64,000 bases of DNA. It comes from an uncultured Bradyrhizobium sp. Lineage in GTDB: Bacteria > Pseudomonadota > Alphaproteobacteria > Rhizobiales > Xanthobacteraceae. The notes beneath the pieces were generated by a model. The model was given only the letters and a program-made list of their open reading frames with translations. It ran no database searches and had not been told where the DNA came from. Shown piece by piece: positions 42,868 to 52,474 of this stretch (the stretch's first letter is position 1; each line of letters starts with the position of its first letter). Position numbers and translations under genes: made by a program. The stretch covers positions 184,511-248,510 of the forward strand of contig NZ_CAKZHY010000095.1 in assembly GCF_936928535.1 (NCBI RefSeq), given 5' to 3'.

Positions 42868-42892
42868 AGCTGGTGCCATAGTGGCAGCAGCT
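42868..42892. promoter_or_regulatory. 25-bp near-perfect palindrome, candidate operator
   Basis: AGCTGGTGCCA and TGGCAGCAGCT flank TAG; ten of eleven arm positions match. It ends 57 bases upstream of the DUF4396 start, a usual place for a repressor site (for example TetR or MarR). No matching regulator gene lies adjacent. Confidence 0.5.
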
Positions 42893-43356
42893 AGTCACAA
42901 GTTACGCTTGCAGTAGGCCAAGGGTGTCATGCACACTTGGATGACCGCCACCCTCTCTCCATGGCGCGCGACGGGGCCACGCGCGAAGCATTATCATCTG
43001 ATTTCCACGCCGCGCGCCCGTCAGGCACAAACTTCAACGCAACTGAGGCTTAACGCGGAGAGCGCGTTTCAATGAAATCCAGCATTCAGGGATGTTCCGG
43101 GGCGCGCGATGCGAGCGGCCTATCGCAGGCCACTCCGCGGCCGACGAAGCTCTTGGAGACTGGGAGACCCGACGAATAGGGCTGTACATAATCTCCACAT
43201 CACGAGATCAAGAGTGCATGCCCCTAAGCTCAGGTGGTCAGCAGCACGGTGAAGCGGATACGTACGGCAACGTACACTTGTTCGGTGCGATCTACCGCTG
43301 TCATCCGTCGTGGCTCATGTATGTAATGATTCCAGGTGGCCAGGAGGGCTCGTCGG

Positions 43357-43578
43357 ATGCTGATTCGGATTGGTAAGTCTTTGGTCGTGGCTGTCGCACC
43401 GGCAATCATTGCCTTCTTGAGCACTCATCAGCGCGCAGCGGCGATCTGTTCATTCCTCTCGTCCCTTTTTTGGGAGCTCTCGCTCTTTGGTCCGCCCGCC
43501 CCGGCTGTCGTCAGATCGGCTCCGAGGCCGCCACTATCCACGGACCCCACGCTTTCGACCGTTGACAGAAACGGTTGA
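43357..43578 (+). CDS. Doubtful small ORF with a hydrophobic stretch
   Basis: A 73-residue frame starts MLIRIGKSLVVAVAPAIIAFLS with AGGAGGG nine bases upstream. The N-terminal half is amphipathic to hydrophobic; the C-terminal half is Pro/Ser rich and looks random. No family recognised, and it may not be translated. Confidence 0.25.
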   Translation: MLIRIGKSLVVAVAPAIIAFLSTHQRAAAICSFLSSLFWELSLFGPPAPAVVRSAPRPPLSTDPTLSTVDRNG

Positions 43579-43811
43579 TATAGGCGAACCGCGCTTCAAT
43601 GTCCCCCGACCCGCTCGCTGTCCGCCGTGCGTTCGATGACTGCCCACCACAAAAATGACCACCGCACGGCGTTCATATCTCGGTAGCCGAGGTTGCGGAG
43701 CTTCTAGTGCGACGAAGTTGGAAGAGCCTCCCCCAGAAGCGGTTAATGCCCTTCTCCTCTGTTGGATGCCTTATTCTCGAACCGGAGCGCTGGCCGGACC
43801 AACGCAAGAAG

Positions 43812-43834
43812 GAGCCACTCCCAAGGAGTGGCTC
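43812..43834. terminator. Perfect 10-bp hairpin after the oxidase operon
   Basis: GAGCCACTCC and GGAGTGGCTC are separated by three bases, 50 bases past the stop of the minus-strand oxidase. On the minus strand CTTCTT follows, a weak T-rich tail, so it is a plausible end for the long operon. Confidence 0.5.
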
Positions 43835-43884
43835 AAGTTGGGGAGGAAACGCTCCTTCGGAACTGCTGACTTCCGGCTTGATCT

Positions 43885-45207
43885 TCAAATCGCGGAGATG
43901 TCCAGCTTCGAGCCATCGACCAGACGCGACAACCGGAACGGCGTGGGATCGACGCAAGGCGTGTCGTTCACGACGAGCTCTGCGGCCAGATAGCCGAGCC
44001 CCGGGCCCAGACCGAAGCCGTGACCCGAGCAGCCAGCCGCGAGCACGAGCCCTTTCACCCCATCCACCTGCGACACCACGGGCACTGCGTCCGGCGTGCA
44101 GTCGACGAAGCCGCCCCAGGCGCTATCGATCTTTATTTCGCCGAGTTGGGGGAAGGTTTTCCGGACACTCTCTACCACTTGGCTCACCAGCCATTTCAAG
44201 GGCGGAGGATCAAGCACGCGATTCTGTTCGAATATCCGATCGTCGTTGGTCAGCAGCGCCGCCATTGAATCCGGCCCCGAAACGAACGATTGGCCGACGC
44301 CAATCCTGACGTTCTTCAGGCGGCGCAAGAACTGCGGCATGAATTCCCGGCTGTATCGGATCGCCTGGGGCGTGATTTCCAGGTTCGCCTTGCCGCTGAT
44401 CGCAAGCGTGTAGCTGCCATCCAGTCGGCGCGTGATCGTGCAGTAGGGCGTGGAGACCGCCTCGCCAATGTTGATCGTCGGGGTAGAACGCAGCGCGGTC
44501 TGCCGAATGCTCGCTTGGGGGAAACTGATCCCGAGCGGCCGAAGGAAGCGCGAGGACCAGGCTCCGGCGGCGCACAGCACCGCGCTGGTTCTGATGTAGC
44601 CCTTCTCCGTCTGCACGCCTGCAATCCTGCCATTGGCCAAGTCGAGCCCCCGCGCGGCGCATCCTTGGTGGATCGTGGCACCCAGCACTCTGGCCGCATC
44701 GGCGATCGCCGGCCCGGCGAGCGCAGGTTCGGCCTTGCCGTCCCGCTCCGAATAGGTCCCACCGACCCATTTGTCGCGCGCTTCGGGGACGCGCTCGGCG
44801 ACCTCCGCCCGGCTCAGCACGCGCGTGTCGACGTCGTACTCCCTGGCGACCTCGCGCCACCTTTCCCAGCCGGCGAGCACAGCCTCGTCGTGGGTCGCAT
44901 AGACGAGACCGCAGCGTCGAAAGCCGAGGTCCCGATTGATATCGCGCGTGAGCTCGTCCCACAGCCGCATCGAGAGCACCGAGAGCGGCAGTTCGCGCCG
45001 GTCGCGGTTCTGCTGGCGGCACCAACCCCAGTTTCGGCTCGATTGTTCACAAGCGACGTGGCCTTTCTCGAGCAGCGCCACGGAGAGGCCGCGCTTCGCC
45101 AAGTAATAGGCGGCCGTAGAGCCGAGAATGCCGCCACCGACGACGACGACGTCCGCCTCGGCCGGAAGACGCTCATCGCTGTGAATGCGCGCGACATGGG
45201 GCGACAT
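43885..45207 (-). CDS. FAD-dependent amino acid oxidase-like protein (DadA/GlpO type)
   Basis: This 440-residue flavoprotein has VVVVGGGILGSTAAYYLAKRG at the N-terminus and a conserved QSSRNWGWCRQQNRD block close behind. The C-terminal VLAAGCSGHGFGLGPGLGYLAAELV closes the FAD site. It is a paralog of the plus-strand protein at 56490, sharing the same NWGWCRQQNRD block. Such proteins oxidise secondary amines or D-amino acids. ATG 45207 has GAGG upstream; the TTG at 45231 has none. It is the last gene of the minus-strand transporter/oxidase cluster, 235 bases after the aldehyde dehydrogenase. Confidence 0.88.
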   Translation of the reverse strand: MSPHVARIHSDERLPAEADVVVVGGGILGSTAAYYLAKRGLSVALLEKGHVACEQSSRNWGWCRQQNRDRRELPLSVLSMRLWDELTRDINRDLGFRRCGLVYATHDEAVLAGWERWREVAREYDVDTRVLSRAEVAERVPEARDKWVGGTYSERDGKAEPALAGPAIADAARVLGATIHQGCAARGLDLANGRIAGVQTEKGYIRTSAVLCAAGAWSSRFLRPLGISFPQASIRQTALRSTPTINIGEAVSTPYCTITRRLDGSYTLAISGKANLEITPQAIRYSREFMPQFLRRLKNVRIGVGQSFVSGPDSMAALLTNDDRIFEQNRVLDPPPLKWLVSQVVESVRKTFPQLGEIKIDSAWGGFVDCTPDAVPVVSQVDGVKGLVLAAGCSGHGFGLGPGLGYLAAELVVNDTPCVDPTPFRLSRLVDGSKLDISAI

Positions 45208-45442
45208 TTTCCGACGAACCTCGGTTGCCAAGAATGCGGAAGCAAAATTCCGATCAGCCCTTCATCGCATCGTGCGCGCGATACAATGTGCTGAAATCGT
45301 CTAGAACTTCGCAAGATGTTCGGGTTTTTGACCGCCTGAGCGATACGAGCTGCGCAGGCGCGATCGAGTATGGTAGGAAGAACAGTGTAAGAGATTCATC
45401 TCAAACGCGATGCCGCAGGTTTTCGGAGCCGATATTGAGCTA

Positions 45443-46903
45443 TCAGTTGAATCCGAGAATTGCCTTCGTCTCGAGATACTCCTCCATGCCCTCGATGCCA
45501 TATTCCCGGCCGTTGCCGGAACGCTTGTAGCCGCCGAAAGGTGCGTTGGGGTCCCAGTCGGGATGGTTGAGATGCACTTGACCCGACTGGATCTGCCTGG
45601 CGACGGTCCGCACCATCTCCATATCGGTGCCCTGCACATGGGCGCCGAGGCCGTAGACGGTGTCGTTGGCGATCGCGATCGCCTCGTCCACGGTGTCGTA
45701 GGGAATGATCGACAGCACCGGGCCGAAGATCTCCTCCCGTGCGATCCTCATGTTGCGATGAACGTTCGAGAAGACCGTCGGGCGTGCATAGAAGCCGATC
45801 CGCAGGTGATCCGGCCGACCTCGCCCGCCGATGACGAGCTTGGCGCCTTCCTCCAGGCCGACACCGATCATGGTCTGCACGCGCTCGAACTGTGGCCGGT
45901 TCGCAATCGGACCGTGAGTTACGTTTTCCGCAAGGGGATCGCCGACCACCAGTTCTGAAGCGGTCGCCGCTGCTAGGCGCTCGACCTCTTCCATCTGCGG
46001 ACGGTGCACGAGCATGCGTGTCGGTGCGCTGCAGGATTGGCCGAGATTGCGGAAAGCGGCGCCGACACCGAGCGGAACAGCACGGCTGAGATCGGCGACC
46101 GGCAAGATGATATTCGGCGACTTGCCGCCGAGCTCCTGGGCAACGCGCTTGACGGTGGGCGCCGCCGCTTGCGCGACGAGAACGCCGGCCCGCATCGAAC
46201 CGGTGATCGAGATCATGTCGACCTCTGGATGCGACGCCAGGCCGGCGCCCACGATCGGGCCTGTCCCATTGACGAGGTTGAACACGCCGGGCGGGCAACC
46301 GGCATCGTCCATCAGCTCGGCGAACAGCAAGGCGCTCAGCGGCGACAATTCACTCGGCTTCAACACCACGGTGCAGCCGGCAGCGATCGCCGGCCCCACC
46401 TTGGCGGTGATCTGATAAAGTGGCCAGTTCCATGGCGTGATGAGGCCGCAGACGCCAATGGCCTCGTGCATGATCGCGGTGCTGCCGCGCGCGGCGATGA
46501 ACGGATAATCCGCGAGATTGTCGCGGGCGACGCGGATATGTTCGGCGGCCAACGGCACCTGAGCGCGACGTGCGTAGGTGATGGCGACTCCCATCTCGCA
46601 CGTGAGCGCCTGCGTGAACAGCTCCTGCCGCTCCAGCAGCAAGGCATGAATCCGGTCGAGCAGCACCGCCCTCTCAGCAGGCGGTGTCGTGGACCAGCGC
46701 GCGAAGGCTCGTCTGGCGGCCGCGATCGCGCAGTCCACATCATCGTCATCGCCGAGCGCGACGTCAGCGATCGGCTGCTCCGTCGCCGGATTGACGACGG
46801 TTGCTGCTGCCGTGACTGATCCGATCGGCTTCCGCCATTCTCCGTCAACGTAGAATCTTCCGAGGAAGCCGGCTTCCGTCAGGTGTCGAGGGGGCGAGAT
46901 CAT
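45443..46903 (-). CDS. Aldehyde dehydrogenase in the oxidase operon
   Basis: The 486-residue enzyme has all key positions: TPWNW (N159), KPSE (~182-185), the general base E257 in QELGGKSP and the nucleophile C291 in GQSCSAP. The ATG at 46903 follows AAGGATCG. It would oxidise the aldehyde set free by the amine oxidases or by the aldolase-like enzyme encoded upstream in the same operon. Confidence 0.9.
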   Translation of the reverse strand: MISPPRHLTEAGFLGRFYVDGEWRKPIGSVTAAATVVNPATEQPIADVALGDDDDVDCAIAAARRAFARWSTTPPAERAVLLDRIHALLLERQELFTQALTCEMGVAITYARRAQVPLAAEHIRVARDNLADYPFIAARGSTAIMHEAIGVCGLITPWNWPLYQITAKVGPAIAAGCTVVLKPSELSPLSALLFAELMDDAGCPPGVFNLVNGTGPIVGAGLASHPEVDMISITGSMRAGVLVAQAAAPTVKRVAQELGGKSPNIILPVADLSRAVPLGVGAAFRNLGQSCSAPTRMLVHRPQMEEVERLAAATASELVVGDPLAENVTHGPIANRPQFERVQTMIGVGLEEGAKLVIGGRGRPDHLRIGFYARPTVFSNVHRNMRIAREEIFGPVLSIIPYDTVDEAIAIANDTVYGLGAHVQGTDMEMVRTVARQIQSGQVHLNHPDWDPNAPFGGYKRSGNGREYGIEGMEEYLETKAILGFN

Positions 46904-46925
46904 TGGAAGCGATCCTTGCGACGGC

Positions 46926-48116
46926 CTACCAGCCGCGCATCCGGGGCCATCGGGCGCGAATCGCGTCGCTGCCAGCGGAGACGACGTTGTACAACTCGTG
47001 TTGTGACGCCGTCGCACAGGCGTGATTTGGCAGGATCCTCACTTTCGCGCCGATCGAAAGATCCGGCAAAGCCTGCGCAGATCCGGATCTGATGGCGAGA
47101 ATGCCATGCTCCTGGCTCGCCTGCGTAACGATCAGGTCGGGATAAATCTTGCCGGAGAGATCGCAGACGAGACCGTAACCCTGGTCGACCCGCTGCGCCG
47201 AGGTGCCGCGGTCGCGCGACAGCGCCATCCACCCCGCATCGACCACAATCCAGCCCTTTTCCGGCTTCGTGCCGATGACCGTGGCGACCACGGAGATCGC
47301 GATGTCGTCGGTCGTGCAGACACCGACGCCATGCATGACCAGATCGAAGAACATGTAGACGCCGGCCCGCATTTCCGTGAGGCCGGTCAGATCTTCGGTG
47401 AAATGTGCAGTCGGCGTCGAGCCGACGCTCACGATGGGACATTCGTGGCCCGCCGCCCGCAATGTCGATGCGGCGGCGACTGCCACGGCGCGTTCGTTCT
47501 CCGCAGCCGCGACAAGGGCTGCCGGCATGCTGAGGCTGTAGGATTCGCCGGCATGGGTGAGAACGCCGGCCAGCTTGACGCCGGCCTCGGCAAGGGCCGC
47601 CGCGACGGCCAGAAGCTTGGGATCGGTCGCGGTCAGCCCGCCCCGATGGCCGTCGCAGTCGATCTCGATGAAGGCAGACGGTGTCACACCGGCTGCGCGC
47701 CCTGCCGCGCCAAGCATGGCGGCCTGCTCAAGCGAGTCCAGCAGCACCTTGATGTCGATGCCTGCTTTCCGCAGGCGCATCGCCCTCGCGGCGGTGTGGG
47801 GTGCAAGTCCCACGGCATAGGTGATGTCCCGGAAGCCATGCTGCGCGAAGTACTCCGCCTTCGCCAAGGTTGAGACAGTGATTGGTCCCCCCGATGGATA
47901 GGCACGTCGAGCGACGTCAATGGATTTCGCAGTCTTCATATGGGGACGCAGCACGATGCCTTGCGCGGCCATACGAGAGGAGAGGCGCGCGAGATTGCGA
48001 TCCAGCCGGTCCCTGTCGAGCAGGAGAGCCGGTGTTGCCAACGCGCCGAGCGTCGCAGCTGCCTTGTCCGAACCGGCGTCCGGGATATCCGTTCTGTCCA
48101 TATCCACCCGCAGCAT
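46926..48116 (-). CDS. D-serine dehydratase / D-threonine aldolase-like PLP enzyme
   Basis: This fold III (alanine racemase-like) enzyme of 396 residues has the PLP lysine K61 in RPHMKTAKS. The zinc pair H365/C367 is in NHACAT, the mark of the eukaryotic-type D-serine dehydratase / D-threonine aldolase family. It would deaminate D-serine or split a D-beta-hydroxy amino acid into glycine and an aldehyde. The latter suits the aldehyde dehydrogenase 22 bases downstream. I chose ATG 48116 because AGGGG precedes it; 48101 is an alternative. Confidence 0.88.
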   Translation of the reverse strand: MLRVDMDRTDIPDAGSDKAAATLGALATPALLLDRDRLDRNLARLSSRMAAQGIVLRPHMKTAKSIDVARRAYPSGGPITVSTLAKAEYFAQHGFRDITYAVGLAPHTAARAMRLRKAGIDIKVLLDSLEQAAMLGAAGRAAGVTPSAFIEIDCDGHRGGLTATDPKLLAVAAALAEAGVKLAGVLTHAGESYSLSMPAALVAAAENERAVAVAAASTLRAAGHECPIVSVGSTPTAHFTEDLTGLTEMRAGVYMFFDLVMHGVGVCTTDDIAISVVATVIGTKPEKGWIVVDAGWMALSRDRGTSAQRVDQGYGLVCDLSGKIYPDLIVTQASQEHGILAIRSGSAQALPDLSIGAKVRILPNHACATASQHELYNVVSAGSDAIRARWPRMRGW

Positions 48117-48127
48117 CCCGATGTCCC

Positions 48128-49000
48128 CTAGCCGAATGACTGGTTGGCGAGCCCAAACATGCGCGCAGGTCCCGTCCATGGAGCCGGCGTTCCCAGCACC
48201 ATGGTGGTGGCATCGCTGATGCGCTGCAGGCCGATGCTTTCCAGCCATTCGCCGAGCCGCGAGGAGGCAGGCGTATCGATGCGGACGAAGACAGGCCCAA
48301 GCCGCGCGATCGCGAATTCGATCAGCGCACGCGCATCGGTCGGGCTCTCGGCCACCACGGGGCCGATGACATGTCCGCGGCCGAAAAGGCGTGAGATGGC
48401 GTAGCCGCAAATTAAGCCGTCACGCAGTAGGACATAACCGTCACCGCTATCGAACAGCCGATACAGCATCTGTCGTCGCTCCAGCCCTGTAGCGGCGCGG
48501 TCGAGCCGCGCGATCGCCTCGACCTCAGACGCGGCCATCGACCTGAGGAGACCCGATCGCGGCGTCTCGCGGGTTACACTTGGAATTCCCTGATGCTGGT
48601 GAATAATCCCGGTCGGTACGAAGCCGCGGCGGCGATACAGCGTGATCCCCTCGGCCGTCGAATTCAGCGCGATGGTCCGTGGGCGCGCGGACGCCAGCAA
48701 GGCATCCATGAGCCGGGCCCCATAACCCCGGCCCTGAGTGGCCTTCGCGACGATGATCATTCCCGCCGAAGCGTGCGTCTCGCCGTACGGCCACCAGGCT
48801 GCGGTCCCGATCACGGTCCCAGCGCGCTCCAGAACAAAGCCATGGCCCAGCTGCAGCGCGACGTCCCAATCCTCGATCCGGTAAGGCCAAGACATTTCTT
48901 GCGAGAGCTTCAGGGCGCCTTCCAGGTGCGATCCGGCGAAGGGAAGCAGGACCACGTCGTCATTGTCGCGATGCCCAACTGGATAAGCGGCGGCTGTCAT
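48128..49000 (-). CDS. GNAT acetyltransferase with two GNAT-like halves
   Basis: The 290-residue protein has an N-terminal GNAT domain (acetyl-CoA loop in ATQGRGYGARLMDALL near residue 90) and a C-terminal half like the GNAT-associated domain (YGYAISRLFGRGHVIGPVVAESPTDARALI, in parts). It would transfer an acetyl group to an amine or amino acid. Its neighbours suggest a substrate of the opine/peptide or D-amino acid class. It ends 11 bases before the PLP enzyme. Confidence 0.85.
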   Translation of the reverse strand: MTAAAYPVGHRDNDDVVLLPFAGSHLEGALKLSQEMSWPYRIEDWDVALQLGHGFVLERAGTVIGTAAWWPYGETHASAGMIIVAKATQGRGYGARLMDALLASARPRTIALNSTAEGITLYRRRGFVPTGIIHQHQGIPSVTRETPRSGLLRSMAASEVEAIARLDRAATGLERRQMLYRLFDSGDGYVLLRDGLICGYAISRLFGRGHVIGPVVAESPTDARALIEFAIARLGPVFVRIDTPASSRLGEWLESIGLQRISDATTMVLGTPAPWTGPARMFGLANQSFG

Positions 49001-49176
49001 GATCGGTCGACGTCTCTTGCTCGGGTTGCCGGACTACTCGCCACAGTGCAAGTGCGATCTGACGATCGTCGCACGTTCTGCAGCTTATCTTGAGGCCGAC
49101 AGCATTGCGCAATCAGACTCGCGCAAAGTTCGGCATAGTATTTCATTGACGATGCGGCAGAACGACCAATCTGCCG

Positions 49177-50487
49177 TCAGCGGCTGGCGCGCCATAGCGC
49201 GATCCGGTCCCGCATCCGGTAGCCCTGAATGAAGGCGGGCATGAACCAGGGATTGCCGCGATAGAACGGGATGAAGGCCGGAGGGCGGAAGTCAAAGGCC
49301 GAGCGTGCCCGCTCCTCATGCCCCATGAGCTTGTGGGCTGCATGCATGCCGACCCACGGCGCCCAGACCACGCCCGAGCCGCAAAAGCCAGTGGCATAGA
49401 CGATGCCGTCCTTCGCGAAGATGCGAGGAATCATGTCGCGGTTCATCGCGACATTGCCGAACCAGCTGTGCGAGAGGCGAACGCTCTCCAGTTCTGGAAA
49501 CAGATTGACCACGCCGTTGCGGAGAAGCAGCTTCGGAGCGATGGGATCGCCGACGCGCGAGCTGTCGCGGCCACCGAGCAGAATGCGTTTGCAATCGGGC
49601 GAAGGCCGGTAATAAAAGCCGACCTCCCGGCTCTCGGTGATCATCATCCGCTTCGGCATCAGCCGCGCCATGACTTCGGGGGCCAGCTCCTCGGTTGCAA
49701 TGATCCTGCTGCGGACCGGGACCAGCCTGCGACGCAGGAAGGGCACGGCGGCATCGGTGTAACCATTCGTGCAGACCAGCACTTGGCGTGCCTGCACCGA
49801 GCCCGCCGAAGTGACGACGCGGAATCCGGCGCCATCTCTTTCGATTGAAATCACGGGCGTCCGGGCGTGGATTGCCAATCCCGAAGCGAGCGCGGCCCTC
49901 AACAGCTCGGCGTGGAATTTCGCCGGGTGCAGCCCGCCGATGTCCATCCGAACCGTGCCGCCGCGATAGACACCCGTGCCGATGTACTTGCGCTGCTCGG
50001 CATAAGGAACTGCGTAAGCCTCGATCCCAAGCCTCTTCGCGAGCCTCTCCGCGGTCCGCGCCATGGATTCGTATTGTTCATATCCGAATGCGCCTTTGAA
50101 CTGTCCCACCGGCTGGAAGTCGCAGGCAAGCCCTTCCGTCTTGATGAAATCGTACAGGAATTCGCGCGCGGCCTTGCCTTCACCCTCGATCGCCAGCGCC
50201 TTCTCCTCCCCGAAACGCCGCGTGAGCGTCGCGAAATCCGGTCGAATGGTTCCGCTGGTGATCCCGCCGTTGCGCGTAGAAGCTCCCTCCCCCGGATCCA
50301 GCGCATCAAACGCCGCAACGGAGCGTCCTTCGCGCGCCAGCACCAGACCGGCCGAAAGTCCGGCATAGCCGGCGCCCACGATCAGCACGTCGAGCTTCTT
50401 GGGCAGAGGTTGTTGAGGCAGCGGCTTGAGCGGTGAGGCTTCCCACCAGTAGGGCATCGCCTTTTCGTCAACTCTCGGCGCGTGCAT
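49177..50487 (-). CDS. FAD-dependent oxidoreductase (PuuB/DadA-like)
   Basis: The 436-residue flavoprotein has LDVLIVGAGYAGLSAGLVLAREG about 30 residues in and a STRNGGITSG motif. A C-terminal GFCGSGVVWAPWVGMHAAHKL closes the FAD site. This resembles gamma-glutamylputrescine oxidase and opine or sarcosine oxidases. The ATG at 50487 has GAGAAGAAG upstream. It lies 45 bases after the last permease gene and is the first catabolic enzyme of the operon, so it probably acts on the imported compound. Confidence 0.88.
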   Translation of the reverse strand: MHAPRVDEKAMPYWWEASPLKPLPQQPLPKKLDVLIVGAGYAGLSAGLVLAREGRSVAAFDALDPGEGASTRNGGITSGTIRPDFATLTRRFGEEKALAIEGEGKAAREFLYDFIKTEGLACDFQPVGQFKGAFGYEQYESMARTAERLAKRLGIEAYAVPYAEQRKYIGTGVYRGGTVRMDIGGLHPAKFHAELLRAALASGLAIHARTPVISIERDGAGFRVVTSAGSVQARQVLVCTNGYTDAAVPFLRRRLVPVRSRIIATEELAPEVMARLMPKRMMITESREVGFYYRPSPDCKRILLGGRDSSRVGDPIAPKLLLRNGVVNLFPELESVRLSHSWFGNVAMNRDMIPRIFAKDGIVYATGFCGSGVVWAPWVGMHAAHKLMGHEERARSAFDFRPPAFIPFYRGNPWFMPAFIQGYRMRDRIALWRASR

Positions 50488-50532
50488 GGCGGCTTCTTCT
50501 CGTATGTTCAGCAGTGTAGCTCGGCCCAAATA

Positions 50533-51411
50533 TCAAATGTGATCGTTTCGAACGTCGAGGGCATCTCGCAAGCCATCGCCGATGAAATTGAAGCTCGTCA
50601 CCGCGATTGTAATCGCAGCACCGGGAATGATGGCGAGCCATGGAGCGCTCGCCAGATATTGCTGGGCGCCGTTGAGCATGTTGCCCCAGCTCGGCAGCGG
50701 CGGCTGGATGCCGTAGCCGAGGAAGCTGATATAGGCTTCCAGAAGGATCGCGCGGGCGACCGCTAGGCTTGCCGCGACGATGATCGGGCCCATTGCATTC
50801 GGCAGGATCTCGCGGAACATGATATGCCGGCGGCTCAGCCCTACCATGCGTGCAGCCTGGACAAACTCGCGCTCGCGCAGCGAGCGGACCTCGGCCTCGA
50901 CGATCCTGGCGGTCTCCATCCAGCTCGTCACCGCAATGATGACGGTGATCATGGCCGGACTCGGCCGCAGCGTCGCCGCCAGCGCCAGGACGAGGAAGAT
51001 CGAGGGATAGGACAAGAAGCCGTCCACGGTGCGCATCAGCGCCGCCCCGACCCAGCCGCCGCGGTAGCCCGCCGTCACGCCGACCAGGGTGCCAATCAGC
51101 GTCGACAACAGCATCGCGGAGAATCCCACCAGCAGAGAGATGCGCCCGGCCATCAACAGCCGTGCGGCCAAGTCACGTCCGAGAGGGTCGGTGCCGAGAT
51201 AGTGGTTACCGCTGAGAGGTGGAGCAAAGCGGGCGCGCAGATCGATGTGGAGGGAGTCGTAAGGCAAAGCATAGGGGCCGAGGACGCACGCCAGCACGAG
51301 CAGGGTGATCATCGCGATCCCAACGAGCGCCAGATGATGGCGCATGAAGCGGGACACTGCACGGCTGTGCCACCAGCGAGTTGGAGTAGCGTGCACGGCG
51401 ATGACGGTCAT
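50533..51411 (-). CDS. Oligopeptide-type ABC permease (DppC-like)
   Basis: The 292-residue permease has about six membrane helices, the extracellular-like HYLGTDPLGRDLAARLLMAGRISL block and the loop EREFVQAARMVGLSRRHIMFREILPN typical of DppC/OppC. It pairs with the DppB-like protein encoded upstream. Confidence 0.92.
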   Translation of the reverse strand: MTVIAVHATPTRWWHSRAVSRFMRHHLALVGIAMITLLVLACVLGPYALPYDSLHIDLRARFAPPLSGNHYLGTDPLGRDLAARLLMAGRISLLVGFSAMLLSTLIGTLVGVTAGYRGGWVGAALMRTVDGFLSYPSIFLVLALAATLRPSPAMITVIIAVTSWMETARIVEAEVRSLREREFVQAARMVGLSRRHIMFREILPNAMGPIIVAASLAVARAILLEAYISFLGYGIQPPLPSWGNMLNGAQQYLASAPWLAIIPGAAITIAVTSFNFIGDGLRDALDVRNDHI

Positions 51412-51449
51412 ATCTGCTGCCTCCTGTTATCAGGCATGAGTCCGCCGGC

Positions 51450-52412
51450 TCAGCCCAGGCGAATGCGCGGGTCGACGGTGGCGATGATGATGTCTGCGAT
51501 CAGGTTGCCCAACACGACCAGGATGGCCGAGAAGATCAGCAGTCCCATCACGACCGGATAGTCGCTGTAACCGAGACTATCCAGAAACAGCCGCCCCATT
51601 CCGGGCCACGTAAAGACCGTCTCTGTGACCAATGCACCGGTCAGAATGCTGGGCAGCTGCATCCCTGCCAGCGTGATCATCGGCAGCAATGCATTGCCGA
51701 CGACATGCTTCAGCAAAATGCGGCGCTCGCTGACGCCTTTGGCACGCGCCGTCTTGACGAAATCCTGACTCAACGCATCGAGCGTCGCCGTGCGCATGTA
51801 GCGGCTCCAGACCGCGACGTGAACGAGCGAGAGCACCAAGCTGGGCAAAATCAGGTGATGCAGATAGTCCAGCACCGAGCCGTCGCCGATCGTGTACATG
51901 TTGCCTGCGGGAACCCACCCGAGCTTCAGGGTGAAGATATAGATGCCGATCAGGCCGAACCAGAAAGTCGGGACCGACAGGGCGACCATGGCGCCGGCGG
52001 TCGCGCAGTAGTCAAACAGGGAGTAGCGGTGGGTGGCGCCGCGGATTCCGATCCAGGCACCGACCGCGATCGCAAATGCGGTGGACGTCCCCATAAGCAG
52101 TAGCGTCGCCAGCAGGTGTCGACCAATTATCGTCAGCACCGAAGAGCCGTCGCGGAACGAGTGTCCCCAATCGCCTTGAAGCAGCCGCCAGGCCCAATCG
52201 AGATACTGAATCCATAGCGGCCGGTTCAACCCGAGCTGCGCTGCGAGCCGCTCCACATCCTTCTGGGTCATGCCCGGATCGAGCCCGAACTGCGCGAGAG
52301 GACCGCCCGGCATGAGGTTGAGGACCGTGAAGCCAATGATCGAGACGATCACCAGCAGCACTATGCTCTGCGAGAGACGATTGAGCAGGAACCCGGACAT
52401 TCGAGTCACCAT
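51450..52412 (-). CDS. Oligopeptide-type ABC permease (DppB-like)
   Basis: The 320-residue permease starts RLSQSIVLLVIVSIIGFTVLNLMPGGP and has the DFVKTARAKGVSERRILLKHVVGNALLP coupling loop near residue 210, both typical of DppB/OppB. ATG 52412 is used; an internal ATG at 52400 is possible. Six helices fit the family. Confidence 0.92.
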   Translation of the reverse strand: MVTRMSGFLLNRLSQSIVLLVIVSIIGFTVLNLMPGGPLAQFGLDPGMTQKDVERLAAQLGLNRPLWIQYLDWAWRLLQGDWGHSFRDGSSVLTIIGRHLLATLLLMGTSTAFAIAVGAWIGIRGATHRYSLFDYCATAGAMVALSVPTFWFGLIGIYIFTLKLGWVPAGNMYTIGDGSVLDYLHHLILPSLVLSLVHVAVWSRYMRTATLDALSQDFVKTARAKGVSERRILLKHVVGNALLPMITLAGMQLPSILTGALVTETVFTWPGMGRLFLDSLGYSDYPVVMGLLIFSAILVVLGNLIADIIIATVDPRIRLG

Positions 52413-52474
52413 GTTGGCGTTGCAGCATCACTCCAGCGCCGGCCCCGGCCACACGGGCCTCGGCCGGCAGAACA

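Larger units (their letters stand above)
42812..43884. other. Mostly gene-free 1.07-kb region
   Basis: Between the DUF4396 gene and the first oxidase of the amine/opine cluster no gene can be supported with confidence. The region contains a 25-bp palindrome near its left end, one weak small frame at 43357-43578, and a terminator-like hairpin at 43812-43834. Short frames elsewhere in it read as random. Confidence 0.6.
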
